Shown piece by piece: positions 43,387 through 50,784 of a stretch of 64,000 bases of DNA. How positions within the stretch are numbered: position 1 is the stretch's first letter; every line of letters begins with the position of its first letter. Under the pieces are notes generated by a model. That model did no database searches. It saw nothing but the letters and a program-made list of their open reading frames with translations, and was not told the DNA's origin. The stretch covers positions 124,001 to 188,000 of the forward strand of contig VWVY01000002.1 in the NCBI GenBank assembly GCA_009846685.1. Reading direction: 5' to 3'. The position numbers and the translations under genes are program-made. This stretch comes from Rhizobiales bacterium SYSU XM002. GTDB lineage: Bacteria > Pseudomonadota > Alphaproteobacteria > Rhizobiales > Beijerinckiaceae.

Positions 43387-44255
43387 GTCTCGTTCCTGTG
43401 CTGCGCTCTGGCGGCGAAAGCGGCGATGACGCGTGCCGCATCGCGATGTTCGGCAATATCGTGAACGCGAAGAATGTCAGCGCCGGTGAGCAGGCCGAAG
43501 CTGTTGGCGGCCAGCGTCGCGGCGAGGCGCTGGTCCACCGCGCGCCCAGTGATCGTTCCGAGCGACGACTTGCGCGACAGGCCGAGCAGCACCGCGCATC
43601 CGAAATCGCACCGGATGCGGTCAATCGCGATTACCGCGTCGATGTTCTGCTCCAGCGTCTTGCCGAAGCCGTAGCCTGGATCAAGCGCGATGCGTTCGCG
43701 TGGAATGCCGGCCGCATCGGAAAGACGTAGCGAACGCTCGAAAAAGCGCATCATATCCTCGACAATATCGATGGTAGGATCAACAGCCTCGCGGTTATGC
43801 ATCAGCACTGCCCCGGCGCCGGCTTCGGCCGTGACGGAGGCGATCGCGGAGTCCCGTTGGAAGCCCCAGACGTCGTTGACGATCCGTGCGCCGGCGGCAA
43901 GCGCGGCTTTGGCGGTCGAGGCCTTGTAGGTGTCGACGGAGATTGTCCGGTCCGGACTTTCCGCAATCAAGCCCGCGATGACCGGCACCACGCGGCGTGC
44001 TTCTTCATCCGCGGGAACGATAGCGTGGCCGGGGCGGGTCGACTCGCCGCCGATGTCGAGGATATCCGCTCCTTCCGCTTCAAGCTTTCGCGCCTGCTTG
44101 AGCGCCGTCTCAAGACTGGCGAAACGCCCGCCATCGGAAAACGAATCCGGTGTGACGTTGACAATTCCCATGAGCAGGGCGCGCGACTCCGGTGCCGCGG
44201 GCCACGGGCGCGCGAGCAGCATTCGCTGAATCGGGCCGGGGAAGGGGAGGGACAT
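43383..44255 (-). CDS. folP: Dihydropteroate synthase
   Basis: A 290-aa TIM-barrel enzyme joining p-aminobenzoate to the pterin pyrophosphate; the target of sulfonamides. LLMGIVNVTPDSFSDGGRF and ADILDIGGESTRPGH are the two defining motifs, and ALDPGYGFGKTLEQN and GLSRKSSLG follow. First gene of the folP-folB-folK run. The start at 44255 fits the family; an upstream gene of opposite strand begins nearby at 44442. Confidence 0.94.
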   Translation of the reverse strand: MSLPFPGPIQRMLLARPWPAAPESRALLMGIVNVTPDSFSDGGRFASLETALKQARKLEAEGADILDIGGESTRPGHAIVPADEEARRVVPVIAGLIAESPDRTISVDTYKASTAKAALAAGARIVNDVWGFQRDSAIASVTAEAGAGAVLMHNREAVDPTIDIVEDMMRFFERSLRLSDAAGIPRERIALDPGYGFGKTLEQNIDAVIAIDRIRCDFGCAVLLGLSRKSSLGTITGRAVDQRLAATLAANSFGLLTGADILRVHDIAEHRDAARVIAAFAARAQHRNET

Positions 44256-44441
44256 GGCCGGGTCTGCGATCCTTGTTCGCCCGCATCGCGGGAACGTCGG
44301 CGCTCAATAGCGGCTTGGGCGAGGCGAGACAACGCGCAACGCGCGGTTCCACGCGAGGGCGTTGCGCTTTCCGGCAAATGTAACGATTGTTGGACAAATT
44401 CGCTCGACAATATCCGCCTGATTCGGTTTCGGAATTCACGC

Positions 44442-45632
44442 ATGGCGCTCGAACCAAAAACTGCAACTCAGGCCACCGCCCAGAAGATCCGGCGGGTTCG
44501 AGGGCCGAGCGTGCCTGCGCGCCAATGGGTCAACTGGTTCAAGCGCGATGCCCTGCCATTCTGGAGCACCAAGGGTTGGGATGCGCGACGCGGCGGGTTC
44601 CACGAGCGTTTTTTCTTCGATGGCATGGCTGACGATCTGGTCGAGAGGCGTACCCGCGTCCAATGGCGACAGATCTACGTGCTCGCCCACGCGAGCGAGC
44701 TCGGCTGGCACGACGGTCTCCGCGCGGCGTTCCGGGGTTTGGAATTCATGCTCGAGAAGGCCTGGGCACCCGGAGGCGCACCGGGCTTCGCCCATGTGCT
44801 TGCGCCGGATGGGGCCGTCACCGATGCCAAACGCGACAGCTACGATCATGCTTTTGCGCTCCTCGCGCTCGCCTGGCTGACCAAGGCCACAGGCGACGCG
44901 CAGGTGCGTGCGCTGCTCGATCTCCTCCTGCACTACTGTGAAGCGGCGCTGACGGGCGAAGATGGTTTCCTGTTCGAATCGCTGCCGCATCAGCTGCCTC
45001 GCCGGCAGAACCCGCATATGCATATGCTGGAGGCGATGCTGGCGGCGGTTGAAACCGTCAGTCACCCGGAGGCAGCGATCCGCGCGACGCGCTATCGCCG
45101 GATGCTGGAGAGCACGTTTCTTGACCGCGAGACCGGACTGCTCATCGAGTTTTTCGACGAGCAATGGAACCCGCTCCGCGAAGATGGCGCCTTCACGGTC
45201 GAGCCGGGGCATCTTGCGGAATGGGTCTGGCTGATCCGGCGCTACGAGCGGTTTTTTGGCCAGAAGCCGTCACCCCTCGCGACGCATATGCTCGGCGCTG
45301 CGTTGCGTGCTGCCGAGCCAGAGTATGGCTTCCTGATCGACGAGATCGATTCCTTGCAGCAGGTACGGCTGTCGACACGCAGGCTCTGGCCGCAGACCGA
45401 ACTGATCAAGGCTTGGCTCGCGCAGGCCGAAACGGGAGTCGATCGCGCCGGTGATGCGGCAGAAGCGCTCATCGAGCACCTGATGGCGACTTACCTTTCC
45501 GGTCCGTTTCCCGGCGGCTGGTATGACCGGTTCGATGTCGCGGGAGCCATCTCGGTCGATACCGTGCCGGCAAGCTCGCTCTACCACCTTTTCGTGGCGG
45601 CGGCAGAGGCCGACCGGATCATCGGCAACTGA
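44442..45632 (+). CDS. AGE family epimerase/isomerase
   Basis: A 396-aa (alpha/alpha)6-barrel protein of the N-acylglucosamine 2-epimerase family, which also holds aldose-ketose isomerases. Active-site segments are HASELGW, SYDHAFALLALAWLTKATG, NPHMHMLEAMLAAVETV and EPGHLAEWVWLI with conserved His residues. Mannose, glucose or cellobiose isomers and mannose-6-phosphate isomerase-like activity are all possible. The ATG at 44442 has only a weak upstream CGGA, and no polysaccharide gene is in this operon. Confidence 0.86.
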   Translation: MALEPKTATQATAQKIRRVRGPSVPARQWVNWFKRDALPFWSTKGWDARRGGFHERFFFDGMADDLVERRTRVQWRQIYVLAHASELGWHDGLRAAFRGLEFMLEKAWAPGGAPGFAHVLAPDGAVTDAKRDSYDHAFALLALAWLTKATGDAQVRALLDLLLHYCEAALTGEDGFLFESLPHQLPRRQNPHMHMLEAMLAAVETVSHPEAAIRATRYRRMLESTFLDRETGLLIEFFDEQWNPLREDGAFTVEPGHLAEWVWLIRRYERFFGQKPSPLATHMLGAALRAAEPEYGFLIDEIDSLQQVRLSTRRLWPQTELIKAWLAQAETGVDRAGDAAEALIEHLMATYLSGPFPGGWYDRFDVAGAISVDTVPASSLYHLFVAAAEADRIIGN

Positions 45633-45707
45633 CCGAAGCATCTGTTGGTGCCGTCCGACAGCACACCCGCAGGCCAGTCGAAATCTAAAGGATCGGGAGA
45701 GGCCTGC

Positions 45708-45784
45708 TGGTCGGAGTGGCAGGATTCGAACCTGCGACCCCCACGTCCCGAACGTGGTGCGCTACCAGACTGCGCTACACTCCG
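45708..45784 (-). tRNA. tRNA-Pro (anticodon CGG)
   Basis: Minus-strand cloverleaf with 7-bp acceptor stem (CGGAGTG / CACTCCG), anticodon stem CCACG / CGTGG around loop TTCGGGA (anticodon CGG), T-loop GGTTCGAATCC, discriminator A and an encoded CCA. Length 77 nt. It reads CCG proline codons. Confidence 0.93.
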
Positions 45785-45804
45785 TAAGACCAGCGGAGGC
45801 GGTT

Positions 45805-45832
45805 CTATAGAACCCATCCGCGGGCGCCGCAA
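45805..45832 (-). promoter_or_regulatory. Candidate promoter of tRNA-Pro
   Basis: On the minus strand, TTGCGG (45832-45827) and CTATAG (45810-45805) are separated by 16 bp, 21 bp upstream of the tRNA 5' end. The -10 element is inside the 14-bp palindrome GGTTCTATAGAACC (45801-45814), which could also be an operator. Confidence 0.4.
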
Positions 45833-45915
45833 GGGCGGTCCAGGAAATTTTCGGGCTCGCAGCGAAAAACTTTCCGGCTCCGGCTACTTGGCAACAACCT
45901 TCGTGAAAACGTCAG

Positions 45916-45943
45916 TTGATGCGGAAGAACGGAACCGCTAAAT
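45916..45943 (+). promoter_or_regulatory. Candidate promoter of tRNA-Gln
   Basis: TTGATG and CTAAAT with 16 bp between them, ending 15 bp before the tRNA-Gln 5' end. The match to the sigma-70-type consensus is moderate. Confidence 0.35.
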
Positions 45944-45958
45944 GGCCTTCGACGCGAT

Positions 45959-46033
45959 TGGGGCGTAGCCAAGCGGTAAGGCAGTGGATTTTGATTCCGC
46001 CATTCCCAGGTTCGAATCCTGGCGCCCCAGCCA
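45959..46033 (+). tRNA. tRNA-Gln (anticodon TTG)
   Basis: 75-nt cloverleaf with acceptor stem TGGGGCG / CGCCCCA, anticodon loop TTTTGAT (anticodon TTG), T-loop GGTTCGAATCC, discriminator G and encoded CCA. It decodes CAA and, by wobble, CAG. Confidence 0.94.
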
Positions 46034-46050
46034 ACCTTTCCTCCTGAGCC

Positions 46051-47019
46051 TTAATCCCCGTCAGGGATCAGCAGGCTCCCCTCGTAGCGCAGCGGGTTTT
46101 CGCGGTCCTTCGCCAGAAGGAGCGGGCCGTCGAGGTCGATCACATCCGCCTCCTGCGCAAGGATCACGGCGGGGCGCATGGCGAGCGATGTGCCGAGCAT
46201 GCAGCCGACCATCACCTTGAGCCCGCGCACCTTGGCCGCGTCGAGCAGTTTCAACGCGTCGGTGAGGCCGCCCGTCTTGTCGAGCTTGATGTTGATGGCG
46301 TTATACCAGCGGGGCAGATGCGCCAGGCTCGCGGAATCGTGGATGCTCTCGTCAGCGCAGATCGCGATCTCGCTTCGGACCCCGTCAAGCGCGCTGTCGT
46401 CACCTGCCGGGAGAGGCTGTTCGACGAGTTCAACGCCGGCGCTTGTGCAGGCCGCGAGGTTTGCAGCAAGGTTGTGAGCGCGCCAAGCCTCGTTGGCATC
46501 GACGACGAGCCTGGAAGCCGGCGCGCCTTCGCGCACGGCCGCGATGCGTTCAGGATCGCCATCACCGCCCAATTTCACCTTGAGAAGGGGCCGGTGCGCG
46601 GCCTTGGCGGCAGCCTCACGCATGGTTTCGGGGTTGCCGAGGCTGAGCGTGTAGCAGGTGATAACCGGCTTGAGTGGAGCACGTCCTGCGAGCTTCACCA
46701 CGGAGGTCCCGGCCTGCCGGGCCTCCAGATCCCAGAGCGCGCAATCGACCGCATTGCGCGCAGCACCGGCCGGCAGGAGCGCGAGGATCTCCTCGCGGCC
46801 TGCACCCGCGCGCAGACGCGCGCCGACGCCCTCCACCTGCGCGACGACGCTCTCGACGCTCTCGCCATAGCGGGCGTAGGGAACACATTCGCCTTGCCCT
46901 TCGATACCGTCATCCCGGATCCGGACCGTCACTACCACGGCTTCCGTGCGCGAGCCGCGCGAGATGGTGAAACTGCCGGCGATAGGGAAACGCTCGATCT
47001 CGACAGAAACCTCACGCAT
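46051..47019 (-). CDS. dgcA: N-acetyl-D-glutamate racemase DgcA (dipeptide epimerase-like, enolase superfamily)
   Basis: A 322-aa enolase-superfamily enzyme of the muconate-lactonizing/dipeptide epimerase branch. LLKVKLGGDGDPE supplies the catalytic KxK lysine, RLVVDANEAW and ELVEQPLP supply metal ligands, CADESIH the third, and INIKLDKTGGLTDAL the second lysine. Alone it would be called an L-Ala-D/L-Glu epimerase. Its pairing with a DUF1611 gene matches the DgcN-DgcA pathway, where D-Glu is acetylated and then racemised. The start at 47019 overlaps the end of dgcN by 8 bp. Confidence 0.82.
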   Translation of the reverse strand: MREVSVEIERFPIAGSFTISRGSRTEAVVVTVRIRDDGIEGQGECVPYARYGESVESVVAQVEGVGARLRAGAGREEILALLPAGAARNAVDCALWDLEARQAGTSVVKLAGRAPLKPVITCYTLSLGNPETMREAAAKAAHRPLLKVKLGGDGDPERIAAVREGAPASRLVVDANEAWRAHNLAANLAACTSAGVELVEQPLPAGDDSALDGVRSEIAICADESIHDSASLAHLPRWYNAINIKLDKTGGLTDALKLLDAAKVRGLKVMVGCMLGTSLAMRPAVILAQEADVIDLDGPLLLAKDRENPLRYEGSLLIPDGD

Positions 47020-48043
47020 GGGTGAGCCTCCGCGTATCCGGGAAATCGCGGACGAGCCGGTCGATGATTGTTTCGACACCGAAGCGGATTGGATCGGTCG
47101 CTGGCAGGCCGTGTTCAGCTTCGAGCTTGGCCAGTAGCGCTCTTGCCTCGCTCTCGCCGAGCTTTTCCGTGTTCACCGCGATGCCGACCGGGCGGATGCC
47201 CGGGTTAGTCAGCGCGCCGCAGCGTTGGGTCAGATCGATCACGTCGGCGATCGAGGGGAGGGGGTGCTGCACCCCGCGCATGGTGGAGCGCGTCGGCTCG
47301 TGGCAGACGACATAGGCATCGGGCTGCGAGCCATGCAGCAGGCCCATCGTAACCCCGGCGAAGGAGGGGTGGAAGAGCGAACCCTGACCTTCGACAAGGT
47401 CCCAGTGGCCGGGCATGGCCTCCGGCGAAATCCATTCCGCCGCCCCGGAGATGAAATCGGCAACCACTGCGTCGATGGCGACGCCGCGTCCGGAGATGAA
47501 AACGCCGGTCTGACCGGTTGCCCGGAAATCGGCATCAAGGCCGCGCGCCCGCATCGCCTTTTCGAGCGCGAGCGCGGTGTACTTCTTGCCGACGGAGCAA
47601 TCCGTGCCGACGGTCAGGAGACGGTAGCCGGCACGCTTCGTGCCCTTGCCGGTGGCGAAGGTCTCGGTCGAGTGGCGCACATCAGTGAGGCGGGCACCGT
47701 GCTTTTCGGCGGCGGCGCGGATTTCCGGCTTAGAGCCGAGGCGCGTATGCAGGCCTGAGGCGACATCCATTCCCGCTTCGATGGCCGCGACGATGATACT
47801 CGTCCAATGGTCGGGGAGCACGCCGCCCGCATTCGCGACGCCGACGATCAACGTGCGGACACCCGCTGCCGCCGCTTCTGCGATGGTCATGTCCGGAATG
47901 CCGAGATCGGCCTTGCAGCCGGGGAGGCGGAGCTGACCGAGGCACCACTCGCCGCGCCAGTCGACGATCCCCTGCGCGGTCTTCGCGGCGAGCTGGTCAG
48001 GCACGTCGCCGAGGAACATGAGGTAGGGTGCTGTCACGATCAT
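47012..48043 (-). CDS. dgcN: DUF1611 protein, D-glutamate N-acetyltransferase DgcN
   Basis: A 343-aa DUF1611 protein. A Rossmann-like N-terminal domain contains LIVGVANAGGVLPDHWTS, and the C-terminal P-loop-like segment TVGTDCSVGKKYTALALEK (about residues 145-163) is followed by FRATGQTGVFISGRGVA. Members next to dipeptide-epimerase-like genes were shown to be D-Glu N-acetyltransferases (DgcN). The ATG at 48043 has AGGAG seven bases upstream; the longer frame is rejected. The operon reads dgcN then dgcA and is divergent from a LysR gene. Confidence 0.82.
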   Translation of the reverse strand: MIVTAPYLMFLGDVPDQLAAKTAQGIVDWRGEWCLGQLRLPGCKADLGIPDMTIAEAAAAGVRTLIVGVANAGGVLPDHWTSIIVAAIEAGMDVASGLHTRLGSKPEIRAAAEKHGARLTDVRHSTETFATGKGTKRAGYRLLTVGTDCSVGKKYTALALEKAMRARGLDADFRATGQTGVFISGRGVAIDAVVADFISGAAEWISPEAMPGHWDLVEGQGSLFHPSFAGVTMGLLHGSQPDAYVVCHEPTRSTMRGVQHPLPSIADVIDLTQRCGALTNPGIRPVGIAVNTEKLGESEARALLAKLEAEHGLPATDPIRFGVETIIDRLVRDFPDTRRLTHA

Positions 48044-48092
48044 GAGGTTTCTCCTGTCGTGCCGGATGATCGGCGGCCGATCCCCGGGCTTC

Positions 48093-48111
48093 CAATGCAA
48101 AAATTGCATTG
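48093..48111. promoter_or_regulatory. Perfect 8-3-8 inverted repeat, probable LysR operator between dgcN and its regulator
   Basis: CAATGCAA-AAA-TTGCATTG is perfectly palindromic over 8-bp arms. It contains the LysR-type T-N11-A core (TGCAAAAATTGCA), and lies in the 124-bp intergenic region 50 bp upstream of dgcN and 57 bp upstream of the LysR start. This is the expected site for autoregulation and activation. Confidence 0.75.
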
Positions 48112-48167
48112 ACGATCTTTCTTGCGAATCGTCATCCTTGTGTCGTTGAGGCGGGGGAGGGGTGGCA

Positions 48168-49124
48168 ATGGAAGTCCGCTGGTTGCAGGATTTTCTCGCG
48201 CTGGCGGAGACCGGCAATTTCACGCGTGCAGCGGCGTTGCGCAATACCTCGCAGGCCGCCTTCAGCCGCCGTATTCAGCAGCTCGAAGCCTGGCTCGGCG
48301 CGCCGCTGATCGACCGCTCGATGCTCCCGACTAAGCTGACGGCTGAGGGCGAGCAGTTCCGAGAGAACGCGAGCCGTATCCTGGCGGAAATGCTGGATGC
48401 CCGTGCCACCTTCAAGAGCCCGGCAACGGGCAATGCCGGCCTTGTCCGCATGGCGGTTCCCTTCGCGCTGGCGACGTCGCGGTTTCCCTTCTGGTGGTCT
48501 GAGTGGCGCAAGGAGCTTCACGTCTCCTGTTCCATGACGGCGGGCAACATTCATGATCTCGGCATCGGGTTGTTGTCAGGCGCTGTGGAGATCATGTTCT
48601 CCTTTCACGCCGCGCAGCAGCCTGTGCACCCCGATCCCGACCGGGTGGAGGCGATCGAGATCGAGACCGATTTTCTCCGCCCCTTCGCAAACCCCGCGCT
48701 GGTCGAGCGCGAGCGGATACAGCTTCCGGGCGGCGCGCGAACGCCTGTCCCGCTGCTGAACTACACGCCCGGTGTCTATTTCTCGCGCCTCGTCGACCTC
48801 GTAATCGATGGAGCCGGCGGAATACCGCATTCCCGCACGGTTCTCGAGAGCGATATGTCGGATGTGCTGCGTGACATGGCGATCGCCGGTCACGGCGTGG
48901 CTTGGCTCCCGGAAAGCACGGTAGCCGCCGGACCTAAGGATGCCCTGGTGGCGATTGGCGGCGCGAAATGGTCGATGCCGCTTTCCGTGATGGCCTTCCG
49001 CGACCGCGAGAACCGCAATCCCCTCGTTGCGCGCCTCTGGTCCCTGATGCAGCGGCAACATACCCCGCTGCCGGTCATCCGCCGGAATGCGCCGACCTTC
49101 AATCGGCTACCGAGAAGGATGTGA
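48168..49124 (+). CDS. LysR-family regulator, probable DgcR
   Basis: A 318-aa LTTR. The N-terminal HTH reads WLQDFLALAETGNFTRAAAL, followed by RNTSQAAFSRRIQQLEAWLG and the dimerisation helix. The effector domain spans about residues 90-300. The ATG at 48168 follows GGGGGAGGGG; the GTG at 48162 is the alternative. Divergence from dgcN and the shared palindrome point to control of D-glutamate catabolism; that assignment is inferred from context, and D-Glu would be the natural effector. Confidence 0.84.
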   Translation: MEVRWLQDFLALAETGNFTRAAALRNTSQAAFSRRIQQLEAWLGAPLIDRSMLPTKLTAEGEQFRENASRILAEMLDARATFKSPATGNAGLVRMAVPFALATSRFPFWWSEWRKELHVSCSMTAGNIHDLGIGLLSGAVEIMFSFHAAQQPVHPDPDRVEAIEIETDFLRPFANPALVERERIQLPGGARTPVPLLNYTPGVYFSRLVDLVIDGAGGIPHSRTVLESDMSDVLRDMAIAGHGVAWLPESTVAAGPKDALVAIGGAKWSMPLSVMAFRDRENRNPLVARLWSLMQRQHTPLPVIRRNAPTFNRLPRRM

Positions 49125-49463
49125 GCTTAGCCATGACGCCGAGCGTGGCATGTGATGATAAATGCGGTCGATGCGTCAGAATGAATGGCCGTCAACGGGT
49201 AAATGGGGTCGCTGTCGGGAAACAACCCATCGTATGGCTGGGAGGTCAGCATTGGTTCAGATCGCTTAACACAGGAAAAACTGCCGTCTCGGTCTCCAGC
49301 GGATAAGGGATCGACGGGAGAGTTCGGTCCGACAAATTTGTCGCATCTGGCAAAACGAAGTTTGGGCTTCGCTGCTTGGCGTGCCGGTTGCAATTGCATC
49401 GAGAGCGGATGTTCGTATAGACCGTGCGCGTAACGTGCTTCGAATTTTGAGAAGGAATCAGGT
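49125..49463. other. 339-bp intergenic stretch without a gene I can support
   Basis: It lies between the LysR gene and the glycan cluster. Short open frames on either strand lack a ribosome site and family features. Possible promoter elements of the cluster (TTGCAATTGCATCGAGAG region near 49388) are too weak to call. It marks the left edge of the accessory region. Confidence 0.5.
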
Positions 49464-50711
49464 ATGGCTGATCAAGCCGCCCGCTATCACCGGATCGACG
49501 CCTGCCGCATCGGCGGTGGCAACAATCTCGTCTCGGTTCTCAATCTCGGCGAGCAGACGCTTACAGGCGTTTTCCCGCGAAGCACGGATGCGAAGATCAC
49601 CAAGGGGCCGCTTGAGCTGGTTTGGTGTCCGGACAGCGACCTTCTGCAGCTGGCGCACACGTACGATTCGGCCGAGATGTACGGCGACAACTATGGTTAT
49701 CGCTCGGGCTTGAACCAATCGATGGTCGACCACCTCACGCGCAAGATCCGCCACCTCGAACGCTTTGTGGATCTGAAGCCCGGCGACACCGTTCTCGACA
49801 TAGGCTCAAACGATTGCACGTCGCTCAAAGCCTACCAAACCAGCGGTTTGAAACGCATCGGCATCGATCCGACAGGCTTGAAGTTCAAGCAGTATTACCC
49901 GGACGACGTGGCACTGGTGCCTGATTTCTTTACGGCCGCGAATTTTCGCAAGGTCTCGAAGGCCCCGGCGCGAATCGTGACTTCGATCGCGATGTTCTAT
50001 GATCTCGACGATCCGGTCGCTTTTGCCCGGCAGATCGAGGAAATTCTTGCACCGGACGGTATCTGGCAGTTCGAGCAAAGCTACATGCCCTCAATGCTAC
50101 GTCTGTGTTCATACGATACCATCTGCCATGAGCACCTCGAATACTATTCGCTGATGGCTATCCGTCGCATTCTTGATGCAGCCGGCCTCAAGATCGTGGA
50201 TGTGCAAATGAATGCCATCAACGGCGGCTCTTTCGCGGTCACGGCCGCGCGCCGGTCCAGTCCCATCGCTTGCAACCTTCCGGTCATCCAGTGGTTGCTC
50301 GATCAGGAAGAGCGCATGGGCTTGCGCACGCCGCGCCCCTACCGCGAGTTTGAGGAACGCGTCTTCCGCCATCGTGATGATCTTGTACGCCTGCTCGATG
50401 CTCTGGTGGCCGACGGAAAGACCATTCTGGGCTATGGTGCCTCCACCAAGGGTAACGTCGTCCTCCAGTTCTGCGGTGTCACGCCCAAACAGGTGCCTGC
50501 GATCGCTGAGGTGAACCCGGAGAAATTCGGCGCTTTTACGCCGGGGACCCATATTCCGATCATTTCGGAGACAGAAGCCCGTGCAATGAAGCCTGACTAT
50601 TTCCTCGTACTTCCCTGGCATTTCAAGGATTCAATCCTTCGACGTGAAGTGGAGTACCTCAACGCTGGCGGAAAAATGATCTTCCCGTTCCCGGAGATCG
50701 AAATCGTCTGA
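49464..50711 (+). CDS. Sugar C-methyltransferase-like SAM-dependent methyltransferase
   Basis: A 415-aa protein with the three-part layout of NovU/TylC3-type deoxysugar C-methyltransferases: a zinc-ribbon N-terminus, a SAM domain (VLDIGSNDCTSLKAY) and a C-terminal C-methyltransferase domain (GYGASTKGNVVLQFCGV). The zinc ribbon is damaged: each CxxC pair keeps only its first Cys (C14, C55) and has Gly17 and Ser58 instead of the second. The branched-sugar role fits the glycan genes downstream. The first gene of the plus-strand cluster, with AGAAGGAAT before the ATG. Confidence 0.84.
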   Translation: MADQAARYHRIDACRIGGGNNLVSVLNLGEQTLTGVFPRSTDAKITKGPLELVWCPDSDLLQLAHTYDSAEMYGDNYGYRSGLNQSMVDHLTRKIRHLERFVDLKPGDTVLDIGSNDCTSLKAYQTSGLKRIGIDPTGLKFKQYYPDDVALVPDFFTAANFRKVSKAPARIVTSIAMFYDLDDPVAFARQIEEILAPDGIWQFEQSYMPSMLRLCSYDTICHEHLEYYSLMAIRRILDAAGLKIVDVQMNAINGGSFAVTAARRSSPIACNLPVIQWLLDQEERMGLRTPRPYREFEERVFRHRDDLVRLLDALVADGKTILGYGASTKGNVVLQFCGVTPKQVPAIAEVNPEKFGAFTPGTHIPIISETEARAMKPDYFLVLPWHFKDSILRREVEYLNAGGKMIFPFPEIEIV

Positions 50712-50784
50712 TGACGGCATTGCGCGCGTCAAAGTGCGTGCGCGGTCCCATGCTATGGCAGCAAAAAGCAGCTAGAGATCGAGA

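Noticed and set aside
49203-49433. A 76-codon frame in the gap after the LysR gene
   Set aside because: No ribosome site, motif or coding-like pattern; it reads into the promoter region of the glycan cluster.
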